64,000 nt of DNA, taken from assembly GCF_014207445.1 (NCBI RefSeq), contig NZ_JACHEM010000002.1:434001-498000 (forward strand), written 5' to 3'. The position numbers and the translations under genes are program-made. The notes under the pieces are model-generated. The model did not search any database. It saw nothing but the letters and a program-made list of their open reading frames with translations, and was not told where the DNA came from. Source of the stretch: Streptomyces candidus (GTDB lineage: Bacteria; Actinomycetota; Actinomycetes; Streptomycetales; Streptomycetaceae). Positions 34,813 to 43,070 of the stretch are shown here, piece by piece. The stretch's first letter is position 1. Each line of letters begins with the position of its first letter.

Positions 34813-35517
34813 ATGAACAAGCTCGACCGCCTTGCCTTCCGAGCGGCGCGGTCCGCCGCCCGAAGCCGTGGTGCCCGGCGGGCCCTGCACCCCGCGGGGG
34901 TGATCGTCACGGGGCGTCTCGTCGTGCCCGGTCGCGGGACGTCGTGGCAGGTGCCGTGGCCGGGCGCACCGGGTTCCTACCCGGTGACGGCCCGGTGGTC
35001 GCTGGCTGCCGGGCTGCCGCGTCCGGTGCCGGACGCCCTGGGCCTCGCGCTGCGGGTGGAGGACGCCGACGGGCCCGGCCGCTGCCTGGAGCTGCTCCTC
35101 ACGAGCAGCGGCCGTGGCCGGTGGACCCGCCATCTGCCGTTCCCGCGTATGTCCGCCACGCGCGGCCCGTACACCACTCTCCTGCCCTACGAGGTGGGCG
35201 GAGACCGAGGAGTGGTGGCGGCGTTCCCGCTCCCCGGAACGCCGCGGATCCCCGCGGACCCCGCAGCGGTGGGAGCGGCCCTGGTGCTGAGCCCGGTGGA
35301 GTTCGTGCTCTGTGTCGGGAAGGCCGGGGCCTGGCTGCCCTGGGGGCGTCTCGTTCTGCAGGGTGCCGAGCCCTTGCGGTCCGGGCCGGACGAGTTGGCG
35401 TTCGACCCGTACGACAACTCCCTGCCGGGCTTTCGTCCCGTCACGTGCCTGCGGTCGCTGCGCGTCGCGGCGTACGCGGGCTCACGCGAAGGCAGACTCG
35501 CAGCGCCCCCCTCCTGA
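34813..35517 (+). CDS. Conserved protein, catalase-superfamily-like, function unknown
   Basis: A 234-residue protein with a basic N-terminal helix ('LDRLAFRAARSAARSRGARR') and a beta-rich body containing 'RHLPFPRMSATRGPYTTLLP'. Similar Streptomyces proteins are annotated phosphodiesterase or heme/catalase-related. I see no heme ligand motif, so I do not assign activity. ATG 34813 follows a weak GGACAG site. Stress-type neighbours (PP2C, DUF1360) suggest a similar role. Confidence 0.6.
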   Translation: MNKLDRLAFRAARSAARSRGARRALHPAGVIVTGRLVVPGRGTSWQVPWPGAPGSYPVTARWSLAAGLPRPVPDALGLALRVEDADGPGRCLELLLTSSGRGRWTRHLPFPRMSATRGPYTTLLPYEVGGDRGVVAAFPLPGTPRIPADPAAVGAALVLSPVEFVLCVGKAGAWLPWGRLVLQGAEPLRSGPDELAFDPYDNSLPGFRPVTCLRSLRVAAYAGSREGRLAAPPS

Positions 35518-35572
35518 CCGGCCAGGACATGGGAGGGGGCGGCACGATCGCTCGGCCGGAGCGGTGTACGCC

Positions 35573-36118
35573 TCACTCGGTGTTCTTCTGCTGCAGGCAG
35601 TCGTAGCCCAATTGCATGGTGTCGGCCACCGCCAAGGTGGTAAGAGCGCCGGTCACGGTTCGTGTGGCACGGGGCCACAGCAGCTGAGCGCCGGCGAAGG
35701 TCGTCGTCAGCCAGACACTCAGACAGAACGGGCAGGTGGCCAGCTCTCCCACGGTCGACCTGATACCGCCCCCGCGCGGGCTCTCGCTGACCTCGGCAGG
35801 TCCCGTCGCCGACTCGTAGCGTGTGAACGGCGCGCGCAGCGGACTGGTGACGGACCCCTTGCTGAGCAGCCGTCCCAGCCGGAACACGGCGGTCGCCGTC
35901 AGCAGGAGGTCCTGCGGGTGCGGGCGTTTCGGGAGCTTCGTCCTCCGTACGGCGACCGCCGCGCCCCAGGCGGCCGTGTACGCGCCGAACGCGACGACGG
36001 CTCCGAGGTGTCCGCCGAGATGACGGTCCTCCCGGGGCGAGTAGGCCACGCTCGTACGCCGGAAGGCGTTGCGGGCCTTGTGCAGAGGGGTGTTCTTCTC
36101 GTGTGTCCGATGATCCAT
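35573..36118 (-). CDS. DUF1360 membrane protein
   Basis: A 181-residue membrane protein with about three hydrophobic segments. The DUF1360 core motif 'ELATCPFCLSVWL' has the conserved CPFC pair, followed by 'TLAVADTMQLGYDCL'. ATG 36118 has GGAGG 6 bases upstream. Members occur with sporulation and stress genes in Bacillus and actinomycetes; molecular function is unknown. The CxxC-like pair could be redox-active or bind metal. Confidence 0.85.
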   Translation of the reverse strand: MDHRTHEKNTPLHKARNAFRRTSVAYSPREDRHLGGHLGAVVAFGAYTAAWGAAVAVRRTKLPKRPHPQDLLLTATAVFRLGRLLSKGSVTSPLRAPFTRYESATGPAEVSESPRGGGIRSTVGELATCPFCLSVWLTTTFAGAQLLWPRATRTVTGALTTLAVADTMQLGYDCLQQKNTE

Positions 36119-36228
36119 GGCAGCCTCCGTTTGAATGACGTTCTCGATCTGCGCCCGTGTCCGGTCCGGGCGGCACGCGACTCGTTGCAGCAGTCGGGGG
36201 CTGGGCTCCGAGGGCGGGCCCGGCCACG

Positions 36229-36468
36229 TCATCTCGCGAGTGCTTCCGGATCCTGGCGTCCGTGCGACGGTTCCGTTCGCGCCAGCAGTGCGTCTGCCGT
36301 GATGAGGGCCTGCCGGACGGTTGTCGCGGCTGTGGTGACGCACAGCGTGTAGGAGATGTTCTCCAGGGCGAGCCGGGTGTGCGTGCCGGGGTGTTCCGCG
36401 TACGCGAGCCGGGCTGTCGCATAGCGGGACAGGAGGTCTCGCAGGACGTCCGGGCGGGGGATCAGCAT
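36229..36468 (-). CDS. DUF5133-type small protein
   Basis: A 79-residue protein. The start 'MLIPRPDVLRDLLSRYATAR' and 'ALENISYTLCVTTAATTVRQ' match the small DUF5133 family typical of Streptomyces. Start ATG with a weak AAAGGC upstream. No function is known; it sits among probable stress genes on the same strand. Confidence 0.75.
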   Translation of the reverse strand: MLIPRPDVLRDLLSRYATARLAYAEHPGTHTRLALENISYTLCVTTAATTVRQALITADALLARTEPSHGRQDPEALAR

Positions 36469-36669
36469 GGCGCTCGGCCTTTCGTCGGTCGACCCGCGGC
36501 GGCGGGAGAGGGGAAGGAGAAGGGCCGTGGCGCCGTGACGGCGGCTGTCGCCCGTCGGAAACGTGGAGCAGAAGCGAGCGGACGGGGCGCCGGTAGGGCT
36601 CGCCCAGTCCCGGCGGGCCCTTCGAACGGCATCGGCCCGTTGCCGCCGACCGCGGTGCGGCGGCGCCGG

Positions 36670-37356
36670 TCAGTGCTTGACAGCACGAACGATCACCAGT
36701 TCCTCCGTGTCCTGGCCGGGGGCGAGCAGCCCCCGCTCGCGCAGCCAGTCCAGTCGCTCCCGCATGACGGGACCGAGCGGGATGCGCACGCGGTCACTCA
36801 CACCGGCCCGCATGCCGGCCTCCGTCAGGCGCCGCACGGTCGTCTCGGCCCCGCTCGTCGCCGAGTGGACCAGCAGGAGTGCCCCGCCGGGGCGCAGGGC
36901 CCGGGGCGCGAGGCGGCAGATGCGGTCAAGGAGGGCCCGGCCGTCCACGCCGGCGTCCCACGCACGGGCCCGCCCGCGGCCGGGCAGCGCCGCATGGGGG
37001 GCGGGAACGTAGGGCGGATTGCTGACGATGAGGTCGAACGTCCGGCCGGGCAGGGCGCTCATCAGGTCACCGCGGTGAACGGAGACCCGCTGCCGGGCAA
37101 GCAGGGCGTTGAGCCGGACGGTCAGCACCGCACGACGGGAGATGTCGACCGCGCTCACCCGGGCGCCGAGCCGGGCGGCGTGGGCGGCCAGCACACCACT
37201 GCCCGAGCACAGATCCAGGACGTCCCGGCCGGTGACATCCTCGCGGCCGAGGGCTCCGGCCAGGAAACGGCTGTCGGCCTGCGGGGCGTACACCCCCGGC
37301 AGCCGGACGACTCTGCCGAAGTCCGGCCAGGAGTGCGGGGCGTAGACGGTCGTCAC
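36670..37356 (-). CDS. HemK/PrmC-like N-methyltransferase
   Basis: A 228-residue SAM-dependent methyltransferase. The SAM-binding 'VLDLCSGSGVLAAHAARLGA' and the catalytic 'DLIVSNPPYVPAP' (NPPY) mark the amide or N6-adenine methylating group. GTG 37356 has GGAGG 6 bases upstream; ATG 37374 and ATG 37389 are alternatives without such a site. It lacks the long N-terminal helical domain of PrmC, so its target may be a small molecule or another protein. Confidence 0.83.
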   Translation of the reverse strand: MTTVYAPHSWPDFGRVVRLPGVYAPQADSRFLAGALGREDVTGRDVLDLCSGSGVLAAHAARLGARVSAVDISRRAVLTVRLNALLARQRVSVHRGDLMSALPGRTFDLIVSNPPYVPAPHAALPGRGRARAWDAGVDGRALLDRICRLAPRALRPGGALLLVHSATSGAETTVRRLTEAGMRAGVSDRVRIPLGPVMRERLDWLRERGLLAPGQDTEELVIVRAVKH

Positions 37357-37692
37357 AGGTCCTCCGTAGTGCATGTGGTGCGCGCTCATGCGGCCCCCGT
37401 GCCGGCGATTCACCTCACCAGACTCCGCCCCCACCAGGCGGGCCACCACTCAGGAAAGCCGTCCAGCTACTCCAGCCTCGGGTTGTCCCCCTTCGGTTGC
37501 CCTGTCCCTGCTCTCGCACACGCCGCACTTTTCCCTACTTGGCGAGCCGATTTCGCCGGTTGTGGACTTTATGCACCTGTGGGTTCATGAACGAGAAGCA
37601 AGCGGGCAACAGCACCGCAGCGGCGGAGGAGCAGGACCCTCCGCATCCGGTCCCGGCGCTCCTGCCGGGCCGGGGACGACGAAGAAGGGTGA

Positions 37693-38148
37693 ATGACTGT
37701 GTCGAAGGTCGAGGAGTCCGTCGAGGTCGACGTGCCGGTACGTACCGTCTACGACCAGTGGACGCAGTTCGAATCGTTCCCTCAGTTCATGGACGGCGTG
37801 GAGCGGATCGAGCAGCGCACCGACACGTTGACGCACTGGGTCACCAAGATCGGGGGCGTGAGCCGGGAGTTCGACGCCGAGATCACCGAGCAGATCCCCG
37901 ACGAGCGCGTCGCGTGGAAGGCGCTCGGCGGTGAGGTGAAGCAGGCCGGCGTCGTCACCTTCCACCGACTGGACGAGAAGCGGACCAAGGTGATGCTGCA
38001 GCTCGACTACGACCCCGAGGGACTGGCGGAGAACGTCGGCGACAAGCTCGGCGTCGTCAAGCGGCAGATCACGGGTGACCTGAAGCGGTTCAAGACGTTC
38101 ATCGAGGAGCGCGGCCACGAGACCGGAGCCTGGCGCGGCCAGGTCTGA
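37693..38148 (+). CDS. SRPBCC-family protein (polyketide cyclase/dehydrase type)
   Basis: A 151-residue START-like protein: 'VSKVEESVEVDVPVRTVYDQ' then 'WTQFESFPQFMDGVERIEQ' is the classic opening of the cyclase/dehydrase group. No polyketide genes are nearby; such stand-alone copies in Streptomyces are often stress-related. GAAGAAGGG precedes the ATG by 4 bases. A strong hairpin follows the gene. Confidence 0.88.
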   Translation: MTVSKVEESVEVDVPVRTVYDQWTQFESFPQFMDGVERIEQRTDTLTHWVTKIGGVSREFDAEITEQIPDERVAWKALGGEVKQAGVVTFHRLDEKRTKVMLQLDYDPEGLAENVGDKLGVVKRQITGDLKRFKTFIEERGHETGAWRGQV

Positions 38149-38212
38149 CCTCCCCACCTCCGCCGTCGGTAACGCCGGGAGAGCCACCCGCGCCCGCCCC
38201 GCGGAAAACCCG

Positions 38213-38243
38213 GCAGCCCCCGCACGCTCCGTGCGGGGGCTGC
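38213..38243. terminator. Bidirectional terminator hairpin
   Basis: A perfect 13-bp stem (GCAGCCCCCGCAC at 38213-38225 with 38231-38243) and 5-base loop, between the convergent SRPBCC and FMN-reductase genes. Confidence 0.85.
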
Positions 38244-38270
38244 GCGCTGCCCCGGGTCGGCAGCGCGGCG

Positions 38271-38870
38271 TCAGGAACCCGGGTAGGGGGCGCGGCGGAG
38301 TTGTTCGGCCAAGTGGTGGGCGTTCACGGCAAGGGTGTGCGTGGTGGAGGCCACGCTTTCGGGCGTTTCACCGAGGTCCTGGTAGTCGGTGCCCTGCTGG
38401 GCTTCGCCCACCCAGTAGGTCACCGCACCGGGTGCCAGGGAGAAGCCGACGTCGTTGAGGCCCTGGAAGAGGTCGGCGCTGACCTTGTGCGCGCCGTCCT
38501 CGTTGCCGACCACGGCCACGGCGGCGACCTTGCCGTACGTCAGCAGACGGCCCGCCGCATCGGTCTCGGAGAGCTCGGCGTCCAGGCGCTCCAGCACCCG
38601 TTGGCACACGCTGGAAGGGTGGCCGAGCCAGATGGGGGTGGCGAGCAGCAGAATGTCGGCGGCCATCACCTTCTCCCGCAGGGCGGGCCAGGCGTCGCCG
38701 TCGCCCATGTCGAGTCCGACACCGGGCCGGACGTCGTGGTCGACGACGCGTACGGTCTCCACCTCGGCCCCCAGTTTCTCGAACTCCGCGCCCACCTGTT
38801 CGGCCAGGAGCTGGCTGCTGGAGGGCTTGGGGGAGGGACTCAACGTGCAGACGAGGGACAGCACTCGCAT
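38271..38870 (-). CDS. NADPH-dependent FMN reductase/flavodoxin-fold protein
   Basis: A 199-residue flavodoxin-like protein. The phosphate-binding start is 'LVCTLSPSPKPSSSQLLAEQ'; 'MAADILLLATPIWLGHPSSV' is the flavin-contact loop of the WrbA/FMN_red family. AAGGAG precedes ATG 38870 by 6 bases. Predicted to reduce FMN or quinones in the cytosol. It diverges from the EamA gene. Confidence 0.86.
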   Translation of the reverse strand: MRVLSLVCTLSPSPKPSSSQLLAEQVGAEFEKLGAEVETVRVVDHDVRPGVGLDMGDGDAWPALREKVMAADILLLATPIWLGHPSSVCQRVLERLDAELSETDAAGRLLTYGKVAAVAVVGNEDGAHKVSADLFQGLNDVGFSLAPGAVTYWVGEAQQGTDYQDLGETPESVASTTHTLAVNAHHLAEQLRRAPYPGS

Positions 38871-39182
38871 GTCGTGCTCCTTCTGGCCCCTGAGGGCTCG
38901 GGTCGGTGGTGACGGGCAGCCCGTCAGCGGCGGCCGGATGCGTTCCCCGGGTCTCCGCCGGTGGAGTGCGCATCCCGTGTCCTCCACCCTGCCCCCTCCG
39001 TGCGCACGTCGCTCTTTCGGCCACCGGTGGCCGCACCTGGACACGGCAGGCGGGGGTGGATGAGGACGGTCCCCGCCGCTTGGCCGATCGCACGGTGGCG
39101 GCCGGGCTCCGGGGATTGCGGGCCGTTTCCGCACAGCGGCTTCCGGGGGTACGGGTGGGGCCACCGGGGTACGCGCCGCGTC

Positions 39183-40022
39183 ATGGGTGCTCTTCTCGCA
39201 CTGGCCTCGGCGGTCTGCTACGGCTTGGTCGACTTCGCCGGCGGCCTGCTGTCCCGGCGGATCCACTTCGCCGTGGTCACCTACTGGGGACAGCTCGGCG
39301 GCCTGTTCCTCGCCGTCGTCGCCTCCTGCGTGATGCCCGCCGTTTCGGTGCGGGCCACGGACCTGTTCTGGGGTGCCCTCTCCGGGGTCGGAAGCGCAGC
39401 GGCCATGCACTTCCTCAACCGGGGCCTGAGCCGTGGAGCCATGAGCGTCGTGATCCCGGTGAGCGCCGTCACCGGGGTCGCGCTGTCCGTCGTGTGCGGA
39501 GTGGGCTTCCTCGGCGACCGGCCCACGGTGTTGGCCTGGCTGGGCATCGGCGTCACCGTGCCCGCGCTCTGGCTCGTGGCCGGGGGCAGCGTCCGTAACG
39601 GGCGCCGGATGGGCGGGCCGGCCACCGTGGACGGGCTGATCGCGAGTCTCGGAGTCGCCGTGCAGTACGTCGGGCTCGCACAGGCCGCCCCGGCCAGCGG
39701 GCTGTGGCCGGTGGCCGCAGGGCGTCTCGCGGCCATCGTCGTCCTGTCGCCGAGCGCCGTCCGGTACGCCGGCCACTTCCGGCAACCTCTCGCCCGCCAG
39801 GCACAGGCCTTCGGGATCGGCGCGGGCGCGGCCATCGGACTCGGTCTCTACCTGCTCGCCGCCCAGCAGCAGATGCTGGCCATCGCCGTCGTCCTGGCTT
39901 CGCTGTACCCGGCCATCCCGACGGTCCTCGGTCTCACCGTGCTGCACGAAAAGGTAACCCGGGCGCAGGCGGTGGGGCTGGCGGGCGCGGCGGGGGCGGT
40001 CGTACTGCTGACCCTGGGGTGA
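39183..40022 (+). CDS. EamA-type membrane transporter
   Basis: A 279-residue membrane protein with about ten hydrophobic segments from the very start ('MGALLALASAVCYGLVDFAG'). The two EamA halves are recognisable, the second beginning 'DGLIASLGVAVQYVGLAQAA' and ending with 'LHEKVTRAQAVGLAGAAGAV'. No ribosome site is visible before ATG 39183; the frame is open upstream but the added sequence is not hydrophobic. Substrate unknown. Confidence 0.8.
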   Translation: MGALLALASAVCYGLVDFAGGLLSRRIHFAVVTYWGQLGGLFLAVVASCVMPAVSVRATDLFWGALSGVGSAAAMHFLNRGLSRGAMSVVIPVSAVTGVALSVVCGVGFLGDRPTVLAWLGIGVTVPALWLVAGGSVRNGRRMGGPATVDGLIASLGVAVQYVGLAQAAPASGLWPVAAGRLAAIVVLSPSAVRYAGHFRQPLARQAQAFGIGAGAAIGLGLYLLAAQQQMLAIAVVLASLYPAIPTVLGLTVLHEKVTRAQAVGLAGAAGAVVLLTLG

Positions 40023-40242
40023 TCAGATTGCTCCTCGTGCGCGCCGAGCACGCCAGCAGGCGACCGTCCACCCGGTCGGCGCTTTCGGGGATCACGTCAG
40101 GGCGCTCGGCGCTCCTGGCCGCGTACGGGCACGGGCGTCCGTCGATGGCGGGTTCGCGTCCTCGCTCGGGAGGCAGCGCGCCCACCGCGACCGACAAAGG
40201 GACGGACTCCCCCATCGACAGAGGCCCTTGCACACGTCGGAC

Positions 40243-41538
40243 TCAACGAGTGCGCACGGCCCCCAACGGCCGTCCTGCTTGTGCACCTTGCGTGTTCCTG
40301 AGCACGACCTTGCTGCGCGGTCGAGCCGGGATGCGGCTCAGTGCGATGCCGAGGTCCTGGTCGGGGACGTCGTACGACAGCCGCGCCAGGCGCGGCGCGA
40401 GGGTCGCCAGCAGGGCCACCGTCACGTCCTCGCCGGGACAGCGATGCCCGGTGGCCGGGTCCCCGCCGCCCTGCGGAACGAGCGTGTCGCGGTCGGGCGA
40501 GCGTCCCAGGAACCGGTCCGGGTCGAAGACATACGGGTCCGGCCACAGCTTCTCGTCGTGGTTCAGGCCGTACAGATCGAGCAGCACCATCGTGCCGGCC
40601 GGTACCTTCTCGCCCTGCCAGTGGGCCTCGTCGGTGGCCAGGCCCGCGACGAAGGGCGCGAACGGGTAGAAGCGGCGTACCTCCTGGGCGAAGGCCAGCG
40701 CCTCCTCGGCCCCACCCGCCACGAGACGCGTGCGCTGCGCCGGCCACCGGTGCTGGGCGTGCGCGGCGAAGGCGAGGAACCAAGTGACCGCCACGGTCGG
40801 CCGGACGACGTTGAGGACCTCGACAGCGGCCGTGTGCGGGTCGAGCAGGGAGCCGTCGGAGTCCCGGTGGCGGGCCACGGCGGCGAGCACGCCGGAGTCC
40901 GCGCCGGACACGTCTGCACCGGTGTGCGAGCCGGCTTCCGCCGCCCGCGTCCGCTCGGCCGTCACCAGGTCGGCGATCCGGGCCTCCTGACGCTTGCGCG
41001 CGCGGCGCGCCCGGAAGTGGCGGGGGCCCGCGGTGGCGAAGCCGTCGACCATCGCCACCAGATCCTCGGCCGTGCGCCGCGCGCCGTCCCGGCCTTCGGG
41101 CAGCGCGACTCCCGCCCAGGCGCAGACCGCCCGAGTGAGCACTTCAGCGGTCTCGTCGAAGAGGACGATCTCCTCCCGGTCCGCCCACCGCTCCGCGGCC
41201 CGGTCCCATTCCACCGCCGCCAGGTCGGCCAGCTCTCCCACAGCGCGCGGTTCCCTGAGCGCGGTCAGGAACATCGCCTTGCGGGTGCGGTGGGCCTCCC
41301 CGTCCAAGGTGTGCACGGCCCCGCGTCCGAAGAGCGTGTCCAGCAGCGGGCCCGGCAGTGCGTCCTGCCGCCGGACGTTGCGCTCGTCGTAGAACCAGTG
41401 CACCGCGTCCGTGCCGTGCAGAGCCACGGCGCGGCGCCCTGCCAGCCGGGTCCACAGCGGTCCTTCACCGTTGCGGCGACGGGCGTCCGGCAGCCAGGCG
41501 TACCCCTTCATGAGGAGGGGAAGGGTGTCGTCGATCAT
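40243..41538 (-). CDS. CYP152-type fatty-acid peroxygenase P450
   Basis: A 431-residue P450. The heme loop 'PQGGGDPATGHRCPGE' (residues 355-370, Cys 367), with GHRCPGE replacing the usual FGxGxHxCxG, and the I-helix 'VVRPTVAV' (R246-P247), which takes the place of the acid-Thr pair, are the marks of CYP152. These enzymes hydroxylate fatty acids at C2 or C3, or decarboxylate them, using H2O2 and no redox partner. ExxR is 'EVRR' at 286-289. The 220-base gap downstream holds no recognisable gene. Immediately upstream is a deletion remnant of a CrtI-like gene; an SDR diverges at 41923. Confidence 0.9.
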   Translation of the reverse strand: MIDDTLPLLMKGYAWLPDARRRNGEGPLWTRLAGRRAVALHGTDAVHWFYDERNVRRQDALPGPLLDTLFGRGAVHTLDGEAHRTRKAMFLTALREPRAVGELADLAAVEWDRAAERWADREEIVLFDETAEVLTRAVCAWAGVALPEGRDGARRTAEDLVAMVDGFATAGPRHFRARRARKRQEARIADLVTAERTRAAEAGSHTGADVSGADSGVLAAVARHRDSDGSLLDPHTAAVEVLNVVRPTVAVTWFLAFAAHAQHRWPAQRTRLVAGGAEEALAFAQEVRRFYPFAPFVAGLATDEAHWQGEKVPAGTMVLLDLYGLNHDEKLWPDPYVFDPDRFLGRSPDRDTLVPQGGGDPATGHRCPGEDVTVALLATLAPRLARLSYDVPDQDLGIALSRIPARPRSKVVLRNTQGAQAGRPLGAVRTR

Positions 41539-41592
41539 GGGGAGGGTCCTTTCGAGGGAAACCGTGGAACGCAGCGACGGCTGTGTGTGGCG

Positions 41593-41790
41593 TCACCGTC
41601 GTCGGGTCGGCGCGTGCTGCGCCGTGACGGCGGCGGTGTGCCGGAGGCCCCGGGTGCGCGGGGCGGCCCCGGCGGTGTTCGCTCCCGGCGCGCCGTGCAC
41701 GCCGCTGCCCGAGTGGGCGTGCCTGCAGGAAGACGTGTCCTGCTCCTGATCGTCGCGCAGTTTCCGGGTGACCGCTTGCACTCGTTTCAC
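41593..41790 (-). pseudogene. Deletion remnant of a second SRPBCC/CrtI-like operon
   Basis: A 65-codon frame. Its first ~15 residues ('VKRVQAVTRKLRDDQ') match the leader peptide at 32641. Its last 41 ('AHSGSGVHGAPGAN' to the end) match the C-terminus of the CrtI-like oxidoreductase at 30483 at about 29 of 41 positions. The SRPBCC gene and more than 90 % of the oxidoreductase gene are missing between them. It therefore records a large internal deletion of a paralogous operon. A GGAGAGGAGGG site precedes the GTG, so the chimera may still be translated. Confidence 0.75.
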
Positions 41791-41922
41791 ACCCTCCTCT
41801 CCCGTTTCGTCCTCGACGCCACGGCGCGGGTGTGCCACAGCGCCGTACGGGGTACCCATCCACGCCGACCTGTCCGAAGGTCGGCCGATGAAGCACTGCC
41901 CGTCAACGGAGGACCCGCGCAC

Positions 41923-42927
41923 ATGGCTGCCGAGCTGGACAAAGTCGTCGTGATCACCGGTGCGTCGAGCGGCGTCGGCCGCGCCTGCGCGCAGGAATTC
42001 GCCGCCCGCGGATACGCCCTGGTGCTTGCCGCCCGCCGCGCGCACGCGCTGGAGGACCTCGCAGAGGAGTGCCGCGCGCGCTACGGCATCCGGGTACGCG
42101 TGGCCCCCACCGACGTGACGGACGTCGACGCGGTGGAGCAGCTCGCGCAGGGGTGCGTCGCCGAGTTCGGCCGGATCGACGTCTGGCTCAACAGCGCCGC
42201 GGTGGCCGCCTTCGGCGCACTGGACGAGGTGCCTCGGGACATCTTCCGGCAGGTCATGGACGTGAACGTGCTGGGGTGCGTGAACGGCGCCCGCGCAGCT
42301 CTGCGAGTGATGCGGGAGCAGCGCACGGGCACGGTCGTCAACGTCTCGTCGGTCGTGGGCGCCGCCGTGGTCCCGTACAACACCCCCTACGTCCTGTCCA
42401 AGGCGGCGGTACGGGCGCTGGGCGGCAGCCTGCGTCAGGAACTGCGCCTCGCCGGGCTGGACGACGTCCACGTCTGCACGCTGCTCCCGGCGACCATGGA
42501 CACCCCGTTCTTCCGGCACGCGGCCAACTACAGCGGCCGGGCGGTGACCCCGATGGCGCCCGTGTACACCGCGCGCCGTGCCGCCAGGACGGTGGTGCGG
42601 CTCGCGGAGCGACCGCGCAGGGAAGCGTACGTGGGGCCGGCCGGACGCGTGCTGGGCATCCAGTCGAAGCTGACGCCCGCCTTCGCGGAGCGGGTGCTGG
42701 CACACCAGATGGACCGCTCCCATCTTTCCCGTACGCGCTCGGCCGCCCCCACCGACGGCAACGTGGTACGGCCCTTGGACGACGTGGCCTCGTCGGACGG
42801 CGGCTGGCACGGCCGCAGGCGCACCGCCGTGCGGAGGGCCGGTGCGGTCACGCTGGCGGCCGGCCTGACCGCGGTGGGCCTGTCCGCGCGGCGGGCGGCC
42901 CGCGGACGGGGACGGTGCCGCGGCTGA
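41923..42927 (+). CDS. Short-chain dehydrogenase/reductase with C-terminal extension
   Basis: A 334-residue classical SDR. Cofactor loop 'ITGASSGVGRACAQEFAARG', 'LNSAAVAAFG' (NAAG position), catalytic Ser in 'VNVSSVVGA' and 'YVLSK'. About 80 extra residues follow the catalytic core, ending with a hydrophobic stretch ('AGAVTLAAGLTAVGLSA') and a basic tail, so it may be membrane-attached. ACGGAGGA lies 9 bases before ATG 41923. It diverges from the remnant and CYP152, suggesting joint lipid oxidation chemistry. Confidence 0.87.
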   Translation: MAAELDKVVVITGASSGVGRACAQEFAARGYALVLAARRAHALEDLAEECRARYGIRVRVAPTDVTDVDAVEQLAQGCVAEFGRIDVWLNSAAVAAFGALDEVPRDIFRQVMDVNVLGCVNGARAALRVMREQRTGTVVNVSSVVGAAVVPYNTPYVLSKAAVRALGGSLRQELRLAGLDDVHVCTLLPATMDTPFFRHAANYSGRAVTPMAPVYTARRAARTVVRLAERPRREAYVGPAGRVLGIQSKLTPAFAERVLAHQMDRSHLSRTRSAAPTDGNVVRPLDDVASSDGGWHGRRRTAVRRAGAVTLAAGLTAVGLSARRAARGRGRCRG

Positions 42928-43070
42928 ATCCGGGGGCGTTCCGCCCCGCGCCGGTGAGGGTCCCCGCGGTCGCTCCCGCACGAGACAGGCCGCGGCGGCC
43001 TCCGGCTCGGCGGACGCGGTGCCCGCGGTCGCACTCGGTGGGGCGTGCGCCAGTTGCCGGCCCGAGCCCG

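Noticed and set aside
37587..37692. Small frame starting ATG 37587 before the SRPBCC gene
   Set aside because: Lacks a ribosome site and runs in another frame into the well-supported SRPBCC gene.
40023..40242. Minus-strand open frame downstream of CYP152
   Set aside because: No ribosome site, no family resemblance and low-complexity composition; left as a gap without a recognised gene.
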